A model generated the notes under the pieces. It worked only from the letters and a program-made list of their open reading frames with translations. It did no database searches and had not been told where the DNA came from. This document shows positions 8,499 to 16,233 of a stretch of DNA of 64,000 nucleotides, piece after piece; the first letter of the stretch is position 1, and every line of letters starts with the position of its first letter. The position numbers were made by a program, and so were the translations under genes. Origin of the DNA: Chloroflexota bacterium (GTDB lineage Bacteria > Chloroflexota > Dehalococcoidia > GIF9 > UBA5629); the NCBI GenBank assembly GCA_016875875.1, contig VGOP01000005.1:90354-154353 (forward strand), read 5' to 3'.

Positions 8499-9197
8499 CT
8501 AAGACGGTGCGAGTTGACCGAGCCAGGCCAGGTTGCCGGTAAGCATGAGTATGCCAACAATTATAAGCAGTACTCCACTTACTATGGAAATTACCCCCAG
8601 ATAACGGTTTATACTCTTCCATAGCGGCATGATTGCTCCCCAGACTAAACCGAGAATGATGAAGGGAATACCTAAACCCAGGGAGTAGATAGTGAGCAAC
8701 AGGGCACCTTCGGCAACAGTTTGAGAACTCCAGGCTAAGGTCAGGATGGCGCCTAGTATCGGGCCGATGCAGGGCGTCCAGCCTAAGGCGAAGGCAGCCC
8801 CGATGCCGATAGAGCGTAGGTAACCGGGGTTGCCACCCACTGTCGTGTTTAGACGTTTTTCATAGTTCAGCCAGGGTAATTTGAAGGCGGCTATTAGGAA
8901 TACACCAAAGGCGATAATCAGACCGCCGGCTATCTGGCTGAGTAGAGTTGAATAGGCGGTTATGGCTGTACCTATCAAACCAACTGAGGCACCCAGGCCG
9001 ATGAAGATTATGGAGAAGCCAAGCACGAAGCTGAGGCTGTGAAACAAAGCTGGCAGGTAGCTTTTCCTAGTATTGGGGTCGATGGCGGTAACGCCAGCCA
9101 GGTTAGCTAGATAGGCTGGTACCAGGGGTAAGACGCATGGCGAGAAGAAGGAAAGTAGTCCGCCGGTAAAAGCGACGATGTAGGAAATATCTGTCAT
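8499..9197 (-). CDS. ccdA: CcdA-type transmembrane thiol:disulfide interchange protein
   Basis: 232 residues with six predicted membrane helices. The two conserved cysteine sites are present: FFSPCVLPLVPAYLA near residue 20 and GWTPCIGPILGAIL near residue 140. CcdA passes electrons from cytosolic thioredoxin across the membrane to periplasmic or extracellular TlpA/ResA-like proteins. The ATG overlaps the stop of trxA by four bases (ATGA), so the two are translationally coupled. This supplies the donor and the membrane step for the TlpA-like proteins encoded next. The length fits the short CcdA family and not the longer DsbD. Confidence 0.93.
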   Translation of the reverse strand: MTDISYIVAFTGGLLSFFSPCVLPLVPAYLANLAGVTAIDPNTRKSYLPALFHSLSFVLGFSIIFIGLGASVGLIGTAITAYSTLLSQIAGGLIIAFGVFLIAAFKLPWLNYEKRLNTTVGGNPGYLRSIGIGAAFALGWTPCIGPILGAILTLAWSSQTVAEGALLLTIYSLGLGIPFIILGLVWGAIMPLWKSINRYLGVISIVSGVLLIIVGILMLTGNLAWLGQLAPS

Positions 9198-9538
9198 TTG
9201 CTGTCCTGCTTCGCCAACGTGCCATCCAGCAGTTTCTTTAGCTGCTCCTTGGGCTGGTAGCCAATTGCATGCTGTACAGGTTTTCCGCCTTGGAATACCA
9301 TAATAGTCGGGATGCTCATAACTCCGTACTTTGAGGCTACAAATGGGGCTTCATCTACGTTAACCTTGGCGAATTCTATTTTCCCCTTGTATTCATTGGC
9401 TAACTCCTCGACGATGGGAGCAACAGCACGGCACGGACCACACCAGGGTGCCCAGAAGTCAACCATCACTGGCTTTTGTGAATCTAAGACAGCTTTTTGA
9501 AAGCTATCGTGGTCTACATTCGTTATGTTTTGTGACAC
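9194..9538 (-). CDS. trxA: Thioredoxin
   Basis: 114 residues with the classic WCGPC active site (cysteines 33 and 36) in VDFWAPWCGPCRAVAP, and the cis-proline loop MSIPTIMVF. It starts at GTG 9538 with AGGAGG eight bases upstream. There is no signal peptide, so it is cytosolic. First gene of the thiol-redox cluster and coupled to ccdA, which makes it the likely electron donor for the membrane relay. No thioredoxin reductase is visible in the window. Confidence 0.95.
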   Translation of the reverse strand: MSQNITNVDHDSFQKAVLDSQKPVMVDFWAPWCGPCRAVAPIVEELANEYKGKIEFAKVNVDEAPFVASKYGVMSIPTIMVFQGGKPVQHAIGYQPKEQLKKLLDGTLAKQDSK

Positions 9539-9579
9539 GGTCTCGGCCTCCTGATTTTTTTATTTGGATGACTTTAAGG

Positions 9580-10602
9580 CTACTCCTTTGTCTGTGCAAG
9601 GGTAGCACATTCGATGCAGGCATTATTATCAATGCAGCTATTGCTAGCTACAATACAATCTTTTAATATGGCTTGCTCTCCTATTGTAACATTTTGCCAT
9701 AGAATTGAGTTTTCTATTATAGCACCATCCTTTATTGTACAATCTGTGCCAATAACCACTGGCCCTTTGAGCTGAACGCCCTTGCCAATGGTGCAATCTC
9801 TATCAACTAGTATTGGTCCGGTCAACTTGGCTTGGGGATGGACGGAACTCTTTTCGTTTATCCGGATTTCCTCAGGCGTGAAGGCAACCTGGACGCTTTT
9901 GCCGAACATTAAATCGTGGTTCAACTGTAAATACTGCTCTGGAGTCCCAGCGTCAATCCAGTAGACATCGGTTGCGTAGCCGGAAACAGGCTCTCCGTCA
10001 GCTAAGAGTGCGGGGAAGACATCGCGTTCAAACATAAAACGTTTGCCTTGTGGGATACGCTTTAGGATTTCAGTTTCAATAATGTAAACGCCGGCATTTA
10101 TCATGTTGCTTGTAACCTGCTCACGCTTTGGTTTCTCGACGAAGCGGGTTACCCGCTGATTACTATCGGTTTCAACAACGCCGAATCTAGTGGGGTCTTC
10201 TACGGGCGTCAGGGCGATGGTTACCTTGGCGCCTTTATTTTTATGGAAACGTAGCATGTCGGTCAAGTTGATATCGGTGAAGATATCTCCATTCATAACG
10301 AAGAAAGTGTCGTCTATGTACTGCTCGGCGTTCTTGATAGCCCCAGCAGTGCCCATTGGGTCTGTTTCGACGCTGTAAACTAGCATCGTACCCAGTTGGC
10401 GGGCATCACCGAAATAGTCTGTAATGCAATCTGGCTTATGACCTAAGGCTAGAATGATTTCTTTTATTTTGTGATTGCTGAGGTGACGAAAGACATATTC
10501 AATAAACGGCTTATTCAGGACTGGCACCATAGCTTTCACAGTGGAGTAGGTGAGTGGACGCAGCCTGGTGCCTTCACCGCCAACAAGAATGACTGCTTTC
10601 AC
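9580..10602 (-). CDS. Sugar-phosphate nucleotidyltransferase with left-handed beta-helix tail
   Basis: The GTG at 10602 is preferred since it gives VKAVILVGGEGTRLRPLT, the canonical N-terminus of NDP-sugar pyrophosphorylases; a longer frame from TTG 10668 adds 22 atypical residues. 340 residues. The GT-A fold includes FVMNGDIFTD (metal-binding Asp), FVEKPK, and GVYIIETEILK. From about 235 hexapeptide repeats follow (ILVDRDCTIGKGVQLKGPVVIGTDCTI), a bacterial mannose-1-phosphate guanylyltransferase-like tail. It probably makes GDP-mannose or a related nucleotide sugar for surface polysaccharide; the base and sugar are uncertain. Last gene in a run after tatD. Confidence 0.85.
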   Translation of the reverse strand: MKAVILVGGEGTRLRPLTYSTVKAMVPVLNKPFIEYVFRHLSNHKIKEIILALGHKPDCITDYFGDARQLGTMLVYSVETDPMGTAGAIKNAEQYIDDTFFVMNGDIFTDINLTDMLRFHKNKGAKVTIALTPVEDPTRFGVVETDSNQRVTRFVEKPKREQVTSNMINAGVYIIETEILKRIPQGKRFMFERDVFPALLADGEPVSGYATDVYWIDAGTPEQYLQLNHDLMFGKSVQVAFTPEEIRINEKSSVHPQAKLTGPILVDRDCTIGKGVQLKGPVVIGTDCTIKDGAIIENSILWQNVTIGEQAILKDCIVASNSCIDNNACIECATLAQTKE

Positions 10603-10671
10603 TGAGCCTTTAGCTTTTTCCTCGGTGATTTTCGCTAATATTTTACTCCGTTTCTCCTGTCTTGGCAAAGT

Positions 10672-11466
10672 TCATTTGGCCTGTAAATCGAAGTGGAAAA
10701 ATTGTGTTGCGTCATATGTGGTCTGCTGAGCCATGGCGGACTCGTTGATGCCCTTCAGTGCGGCAACAGCCTTCAGGCTTCTAAAGATGTCTGCGGGTTC
10801 AGAGCGATACTTGGTCTCTCTGCCGTATGTTACCGGACAGTCTGTCTCCAGAAGCAGTTTTTCCGGCGGTGTTTCCTTGATAGCCCGTCTGTGCTCCTGG
10901 TGGTATTCCGCAGCTGGGGTGGCTGAAATGAAGTAGCCGGCTTCGATTATATCTTTCAGCACGCTGGAAAATCCGGTGAACCAGTGGAAAACAGCTTTTT
11001 CAATACCGGTCTCTTTAACCAAGTCAAAACTGTCTTTCCAAGCATAGCGACTGTGTAGTATAACCGGCTTTCTGTATTCCTTGGCTAAAGTTAACAGACG
11101 TCTTAGGGTTTCCTTCTGTAGCTCTTTGGAGGCTACTTTGACTACTCTTTTATCGTAATCCAGTCCTATTTCGCCTATTGCCACGATGTGTGCGGCTCTT
11201 TCTTCAATGGATATTAGAGTGGCGTCGATTCGTCGAGAATCTAAATTACCTAGTTCCCAGGGGTGTAGGCCGAGAGCCGGATAGACAAGGGTGGGATACT
11301 TCAGGCTGATTTCCATCACCTTCTGGTTTGATTGGTGACTTGAGCCAACAGCGACAATGGCTATAACGCCAGCCTCTTTGGCTTTTTTGAGCGCTGGTTC
11401 AAGTTTTTCCAGCTCATCGAGATGGGCATGTGTGTCAATAACTTCAAGTAAGTTTTCCTGTTTCAT
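10672..11466 (-). CDS. TatD-family metal-dependent hydrolase
   Basis: 264 residues in an amidohydrolase TIM barrel. Metal ligands are visible in order: DTHAHLDE at about 10-17, GEIGLDYDK at about 95, PVILHSRYAW at about 135, FHWFTG near 160, and ETDCP near 206. TatD proteins are Mg-dependent 3'-5' DNases with roles in DNA repair or RNA quality control. The start region lacks a strong ribosome site. Upstream lies the eIF2B-like gene, 23 bases away, and downstream the nucleotidyltransferase. Confidence 0.9.
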   Translation of the reverse strand: MKQENLLEVIDTHAHLDELEKLEPALKKAKEAGVIAIVAVGSSHQSNQKVMEISLKYPTLVYPALGLHPWELGNLDSRRIDATLISIEERAAHIVAIGEIGLDYDKRVVKVASKELQKETLRRLLTLAKEYRKPVILHSRYAWKDSFDLVKETGIEKAVFHWFTGFSSVLKDIIEAGYFISATPAAEYHQEHRRAIKETPPEKLLLETDCPVTYGRETKYRSEPADIFRSLKAVAALKGINESAMAQQTTYDATQFFHFDLQAK

Positions 11467-11489
11467 TCTTGTCAGCCCGGGTTTCTATT

Positions 11490-12362
11490 TTAGATATTGT
11501 GATGTGCCATTTGCTCGATGTAAGAAATGACCATACTCGGCTGCATGGTGCCTTTTTCGGTTATTATCCCGGTTACTAGGTTGAGCGGAGTCTTGTCAAA
11601 GCCTGGCTCTAGCTCTGGTGCTTTGGCTATGTAACCGTAAGTGTCGAACTTAGCGGTTTCACAGATAGTGAAGAGCGGGATTTTTTTCTTCTTGGCCGCC
11701 TGAGCCAGTGTAAGTGTCGGTGTGCCGTTAATAAGATAATCATCGGCTGTTATGCTGTCAGCACCGACTAATGCCTTGTCTGCTTTGGCTATGCGGAGGT
11801 GTATATTTTCATCACGTATTACTTCTACTGGAATGTGGTGCTTCATTAGTTGCTCGGCGGTGATTTTCCCGTAAGCTTTATCCCTAAACTTAGATTCAGC
11901 GGTGATAACCCGGAACCTTGTCTCTCTCTTTCTGGCTAGCTCAAGGACCTTGCAGACTGTCGAACTATAGCTGCAGGTTATCACCGTATCAAGGTCGGTG
12001 ATTATTCCGCAGCCGTACTCTACAGCTTTAGAAAAAGCTCTTACCGATGATTTGATGAGCTCGTTTCCCTTAATCTTGGCGAAATTCTTTAGAGAAACTG
12101 GGTCCTTTTCACTCTGAGACCTAGTGATAATCTGATTCAGAAGCTCGTTGGTATAGTTAGCTATAGGAGTTATGCTAGGTCTGGCTTTAACAAGTTCTGC
12201 GGCTACCATTTGTACTTCTTCAACAAATTCGGTGATGGTACGAGCTTGGCTTGCGTTTACAGCAAAATTTAGAGTGCTGATAGCTTGCCGTGATAGCCAA
12301 CCGGCACCGTGTACCCTATCGCTTTTGATTTTATTTATTCTTTCGATTATCTTGCTATTCAC
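11490..12362 (-). CDS. eIF-2B alpha/beta/delta-like protein (IF-2B domain; sugar-phosphate isomerase superfamily)
   Basis: 290 residues, GTG start. The C-terminal half is the IF-2B Rossmann domain: ITDLDTVITCSYSSTV, FRVITAESKFRDKAYGK, ALVGADSITADDYLINGTPT and TICETAKFD. Relatives include ribose-1,5-bisphosphate isomerase and methylthioribose-1-phosphate isomerase. Those enzymes have a catalytic Cys in a THC motif; here the motif is TCS, so that exact position is Ser, while the downstream Asp of GADSIT is kept. It may therefore be a non-isomerase regulator or use a shifted cysteine. Bacteria have no eIF2B complex, so that name is structural only. First gene of a three-gene minus-strand run. 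Confidence 0.78.
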   Translation of the reverse strand: MNSKIIERINKIKSDRVHGAGWLSRQAISTLNFAVNASQARTITEFVEEVQMVAAELVKARPSITPIANYTNELLNQIITRSQSEKDPVSLKNFAKIKGNELIKSSVRAFSKAVEYGCGIITDLDTVITCSYSSTVCKVLELARKRETRFRVITAESKFRDKAYGKITAEQLMKHHIPVEVIRDENIHLRIAKADKALVGADSITADDYLINGTPTLTLAQAAKKKKIPLFTICETAKFDTYGYIAKAPELEPGFDKTPLNLVTGIITEKGTMQPSMVISYIEQMAHHNI

Positions 12363-12434
12363 GGTCTCATTTAATTGCCCTTTAGTATATAATAACTGGT
12401 GACGAAAGTCTTGAGTTCTGTTGTGGTGGGCTGA

Positions 12435-13379
12435 ATGGATGAGGAAATTCTAAGGGCAAAATTCTTAGGCTCTCTGGTTGGTACCGCGGTTGGGGATGCT
12501 GTTGGCGCTGGTTTTGAGGGTTTGCGGATGGCTGAGCCTGAGGCGATTGAGGCTGCAACTGCCAGGAAAGAGCTTCTAGCCTATACTGATGATACTCAAA
12601 TGATGATAGGCATGACTGAATCGCTGGTGTATAGAGAAGGTTTTGATGGTGAACATATGGCACATACTTTTGCGCGAAATTATGAGCGTGAGCCGTGGCG
12701 TGGCTATGGGCCAGGACCGCCGCAAATATTCAGAATGATAAGGGCTGGTGAAGCCTGGGACAAGGCAGCTGAAAAGATGTATCGTGGCGGCTCTTATGGT
12801 AATGGCTCGGCAATGAGGATTGCCCCTGTAGGCGTCTTTTATTACGATGATTTAGCTATGCTGAAAGAGGTGGCTTACAAATCAAGCCAGATTACACATA
12901 GCCATGAACTGGGTGAGGAAGGGGCGGCTTTGCAGGCCTATGCAGTGGCTTTGGCTGTGAATCTGGAGACAGCGGAAGCTCTTGACACGCGGGAGTTTTT
13001 AGCTAAGCTAGGTGAGTTTGTTAAGCACGAGGTGTACAAGCAAAAATTGGCTAAGGTAGAGATGCTCCTGGGTGAGCTGGATAGGGCTAGAGTGGTGGCT
13101 GAGCTGGGTAATGGCGTTGAAGCTTTTAACTCGGTGCCGACAGCCATATATTCGTTTCTTTCCCACTTCGGCTCTTTCGAGGAGGCAATCCTGTTTGCTG
13201 TCAGCCTCGGTGGGGACACTGATACCATAGCGGCGATGACCGGGGCCATAGCCGGGGCTTATCAGGGCGTAGACACTGTGCCGAACAAGTGGCAGATGAA
13301 GCTGGAAAATCGGATATACATAGAAGAGTTGGCGAAGGTGCTGTATGATGTCTGGGTTCGAAAGAGGCGCGGCAAATAA
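12435..13379 (+). CDS. ADP-ribosylglycohydrolase (DraG/ARH family)
   Basis: 314 residues of the all-helical ARH fold. Binuclear Mg ligands are visible: GTAVGDAVGAGFEG at 16-29, TDDTQM at 51-56, NGSAMRIAPVG near 120-130 and GGDTDTIAAMTGAIAGA near 255-270. These enzymes remove ADP-ribose from proteins, nucleic acids or small molecules; DraG reverses modification of dinitrogenase reductase. No ADP-ribosyltransferase or nitrogenase gene lies nearby, so the substrate is open. It diverges from the eIF2B-like gene (72 bases) and converges on the GTPase gene. Confidence 0.9.
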   Translation: MDEEILRAKFLGSLVGTAVGDAVGAGFEGLRMAEPEAIEAATARKELLAYTDDTQMMIGMTESLVYREGFDGEHMAHTFARNYEREPWRGYGPGPPQIFRMIRAGEAWDKAAEKMYRGGSYGNGSAMRIAPVGVFYYDDLAMLKEVAYKSSQITHSHELGEEGAALQAYAVALAVNLETAEALDTREFLAKLGEFVKHEVYKQKLAKVEMLLGELDRARVVAELGNGVEAFNSVPTAIYSFLSHFGSFEEAILFAVSLGGDTDTIAAMTGAIAGAYQGVDTVPNKWQMKLENRIYIEELAKVLYDVWVRKRRGK

Positions 13380-13381
13380 CT

Positions 13382-14359
13382 CTAGACATGTAGCTCGATT
13401 ATGTCGTTATCTTGCAGGACATGACCTTGACTGACTCTCTGCCCATCGAATTTTCCCGAGCCCCAGACGACAGCGTACTTCAGTTTGGCTTTGAAATCTT
13501 TGTGAATGTCTTCAGCGGCCTCTTTTACTGTGCTGCCTCTTTTCAATATTATCGGGTCAGTCAGGTCTGGCTTCTGCCCCGGGCTTTTGGTGTGGACGCG
13601 TATAATTTCCAAGGCTTTGAAAATTCCCTTTTTGAGGTCTTGCAGGTTGTTGCCCTCTGTGCCGGACACTGAAATCATGGGGAACTTGGCGTTATAGCGC
13701 GAATTCAATCGGCTCCAACTGGCAGCCGAGCTGTCCAGGTCATTCTTATTGCCTATGATAAGTATTTTCCTTTGCCGTTTGCCGATTGTAGCCTCGGTAG
13801 TCTCTTTTGTGGCCGGCACTATGCCTATATTGTCCAGCTCCTGAAGGGTAGCCTCTGCCTGTTCTACTGGGCGGTTGTTAAGGTCGACGATTATAGCTAT
13901 CAGGTCGGCGTTTCTGGCGATATTATTTAGCCAGACGCGGGAGTCCTTGCCTGTCACTGGCGGTGTGTCAACCAATTGGATTTGGATATTTTCGAATTTC
14001 ATCATACCTATATTAGGAGTCTTGGTGGTGAAGGGATAATCGGCTATTTCGGGCAAGGCATCGGTGACAGCAGCCAGCAGTTGTGACTTGCCCACATTGG
14101 GCAGCCCGACCAGGGCTACCTGGCCGGCGCCTTCTTTCCTGATGTAAAAGCTGGCTCTGCTGGTGGCAGCCTTTCTCTCCGCTTCTTCGGTGAGCTTGGC
14201 TATTCTTCGTCTCAGGTCGCCATACAGATGGTCGGTGCCCTTGTGCCTGGGCATGATGGCCAGCATGACTTCCAGAGCCTCGATTTTATCCTCCGGAGTC
14301 TTAGCCTGCCTGTAGCGCTTTTCAGCGTCAAAGTATTGTGGCGGTAGGTTCGCTGGCAT
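13382..14359 (-). CDS. Obg/DRG-type GTPase with C-terminal TGS domain
   Basis: 325 residues. An N-terminal helical segment (1-75) is followed by the G domain: G1 GLPNVGKSQ at 85-93, G2 around YPFTTKTPNIG, G3 LVDTPPV, G4 GNKNDLD. The final ~70 residues form a TGS domain (KFDGQRVSQGHVLQDNDIIELHV). This is the layout of DRG-like GTPases, more usual in archaea and eukaryotes but present in several Chloroflexota. A ribosome or RNA-linked role is likely by family. G3 reads DTPPV instead of DxPG, which is common in this branch. Its stop lies 3 bases from that of the convergent gene. Confidence 0.85.
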   Translation of the reverse strand: MPANLPPQYFDAEKRYRQAKTPEDKIEALEVMLAIMPRHKGTDHLYGDLRRRIAKLTEEAERKAATSRASFYIRKEGAGQVALVGLPNVGKSQLLAAVTDALPEIADYPFTTKTPNIGMMKFENIQIQLVDTPPVTGKDSRVWLNNIARNADLIAIIVDLNNRPVEQAEATLQELDNIGIVPATKETTEATIGKRQRKILIIGNKNDLDSSAASWSRLNSRYNAKFPMISVSGTEGNNLQDLKKGIFKALEIIRVHTKSPGQKPDLTDPIILKRGSTVKEAAEDIHKDFKAKLKYAVVWGSGKFDGQRVSQGHVLQDNDIIELHV

Positions 14360-14462
14360 AGTCTCTCAACCTGTTTTAGTTTAATTTTAGCATAATCCCC
14401 CTAGGGAGATTAAGGTTGAGCTTGTTGTGAAACTCTAAATCAAAGCAAAGGAGATTATAGTT

Positions 14463-14696
14463 ATGGATGAATTAGCCAAGACTAGGGAATATCAGAAAAT
14501 AATATTACGCAATCAGATAGCAATTTTAGATATGATGGAAGCATTGGCTAAAGAATTGACGGGTAAAATTCCAGTAATATCTGTTGAAGTGTCAGATATT
14601 ACTGGCGGCACTTCAATTATTGATGTCGTACCAACTATTCGAATGGTGAAATTCTGCCAGGAGGCACCAGATTACTTCGCTCTGACGGAGGAATAA
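14463..14696 (+). CDS. Small protein of unknown function
   Basis: 77 residues, not recognised. AAAGGAG stands nine bases before the ATG, which supports translation. The first 35 residues are helical and charged (KTREYQKIILRNQIAILDMMEALAKEL), followed by a beta-like stretch with IPVISVEVSDITGG. There are no cysteine clusters or membrane segments. Its last 62 bases overlap the 3' end of the opposing small gene at 14635-15000, so the two transcripts would be complementary at their ends. Confidence 0.55.
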   Translation: MDELAKTREYQKIILRNQIAILDMMEALAKELTGKIPVISVEVSDITGGTSIIDVVPTIRMVKFCQEAPDYFALTEE

Positions 14697-15000
14697 GCTC
14701 CCATAATTTACATGCATTAGAGTGGGTGTCATTCAAAATGTTTAATTTTTCAACTATTTGCTTAGCATCTGACCACCTGTCGGCATCAAATACATGTAAA
14801 GCACTTAACACCTTCGTCCTACTGGGTCTCTTGCCCTCAACAACAATAATAGGAATGTTAAGAATGTCTTCTTTGGACGGGTTATCTTTTATTGCCCTAG
14901 CCACATTTTCCATTATTACAACCATTTCTTTAACATCTTGTTTTGCTTTATCAGATTCCTTTTTAGCAGCGATATATTTAAGAATGGCGTCTTCACTCAT
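14635..15000 (-). CDS. Small protein of unknown function, overlapping tail-to-tail
   Basis: 121 residues, not recognised. An AGGAGG site five bases before the ATG is the best evidence that it is real. The sequence has an N-terminal charged helix (residues 1-40) and a strand with IPIIVVEGKRPS; the rest is mixed helix. It has one Cys and no membrane segment. The 3' end overlaps the small gene on the other strand by 62 bases. Both strands coding through an overlap is uncommon, so one of the two tails may be dispensable. Confidence 0.6.
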   Translation of the reverse strand: MSEDAILKYIAAKKESDKAKQDVKEMVVIMENVARAIKDNPSKEDILNIPIIVVEGKRPSRTKVLSALHVFDADRWSDAKQIVEKLNILNDTHSNACKLWELIPPSERSNLVPPGRISPFE

Positions 15001-15288
15001 ACCAACCTCCTATATGAATTATGATAGTAGTTTAGATAAAGGAAATCAACTAAAACTGGAGAACCTTGAGGAATAAATAAATGGCAAGTGTTTAAGTAAT
15101 AATACCAACACATTGCCTAACAGAAGATATTTGGCTATTCATGGCACTATGCAAGGCTTGTGCCTGCGTAACAATAAGCGAGAAGAATTTGGCTCCCCGT
15201 AGTTAGTAAAAGAATTGCCCCTTCTGCTACAATGTGATGCGCTTGGCGCCAGGCTCCGGTTCTAGTTAGCTACGAGGAGGGAACAAGA

Positions 15289-16203
15289 ATGAAATGGATT
15301 TCTTTGATTGCTTTAATTTTGACCTGTTTGTTATTAGCTGGTTGTGCTAAACCGGTGGAAGTGCCTTCTCCTGAGCAACCATCTGAAGGAGTAAAGATTG
15401 AGCATAAGTTTGTGGAAGCTGGCGGGGTTGAATGGCACTACGTTGAAGCCGGCAAAGGTGAGCCTGTGGTTTTTCTTCATGGCTTGCCGGAAAGCTGGTT
15501 TTCCTGGCATTATCAAATCGAAACGGTTAGTAAGAAATATCGCGTTATAGCTGTTGATTTGAAGGGGTACGGGCAGTCCGATAAAAGCGATGGCGACTAT
15601 ACAGCCCAGGGGGTGGCGAACGAGCTGATTGCTCTATTTGATGCCATTGGGCTGGATAGGTTCTCACTGGTAACTCATGATTGGGGCACGTTGATAGGCG
15701 ACTGTATCGCCAGCACTATTCCCGACCGAATCGTCAAGTATATCCGCATGGAAGCGCCAGTGCTGAAGATTGACCCGACCAAGCATCCTCAGTTCGAGCT
15801 GTTCAAAAATCAGGATGTGGCCACAGGCATGATGTCACAAGCCAGAACTTTTATTACCATGGTTTATGAACCTCGAACAGTGCAGAAAATCAGCGATGAG
15901 GACATGGAAGGCATTATCTTCGAGTTCAGCCGCCCCGGGGTTGCTGAAGCTGTACCTCGGTACTTTAGAGACTTTAGGCTCGAAGACGAGGACGTCCGGC
16001 TGGAGCGGTTTAGCAAGATGACATTCCCGGTGCTGGTGCTTCAAGGGGAGAAAGACCCGGCCCAGCCATTGTGGTACTATGAAGGTATTGAAGAGGTCTT
16101 TCCAAATGTTGAGTTTCAAATCATCGAGGATTCAGGCCACTTCACGGAGCTGGAAAAGCCGGAGGAAGTTAGTAAGGCCATACTCGATTTCCTGAGCAAC
16201 TAG
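15289..16203 (+). CDS. Lipoprotein alpha/beta hydrolase, epoxide hydrolase / haloalkane dehalogenase-like
   Basis: 304 residues with a GAGGAGG-type ribosome site. The N-terminus is a lipoprotein signal (LILTCLLLAGC, Cys at 19). The hydrolase core shows VVFLHGLPESWFSW (oxyanion HGxP), then Asp131 in HDWG as nucleophile in place of Ser, and DSGHFTELEKPEEV with the catalytic His near 285. An Asp nucleophile in HDWG is the mark of epoxide hydrolases and haloalkane/haloacetate dehalogenases. Substrate cannot be read from sequence. Export to the outer face of the membrane is unusual for this family. It is followed 31 bases later by another, unrelated alpha/beta hydrolase. Confidence 0.83.
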   Translation: MKWISLIALILTCLLLAGCAKPVEVPSPEQPSEGVKIEHKFVEAGGVEWHYVEAGKGEPVVFLHGLPESWFSWHYQIETVSKKYRVIAVDLKGYGQSDKSDGDYTAQGVANELIALFDAIGLDRFSLVTHDWGTLIGDCIASTIPDRIVKYIRMEAPVLKIDPTKHPQFELFKNQDVATGMMSQARTFITMVYEPRTVQKISDEDMEGIIFEFSRPGVAEAVPRYFRDFRLEDEDVRLERFSKMTFPVLVLQGEKDPAQPLWYYEGIEEVFPNVEFQIIEDSGHFTELEKPEEVSKAILDFLSN

Positions 16204-16233
16204 ATACCTATTGTGAAGGCAGGAGGCAACACG

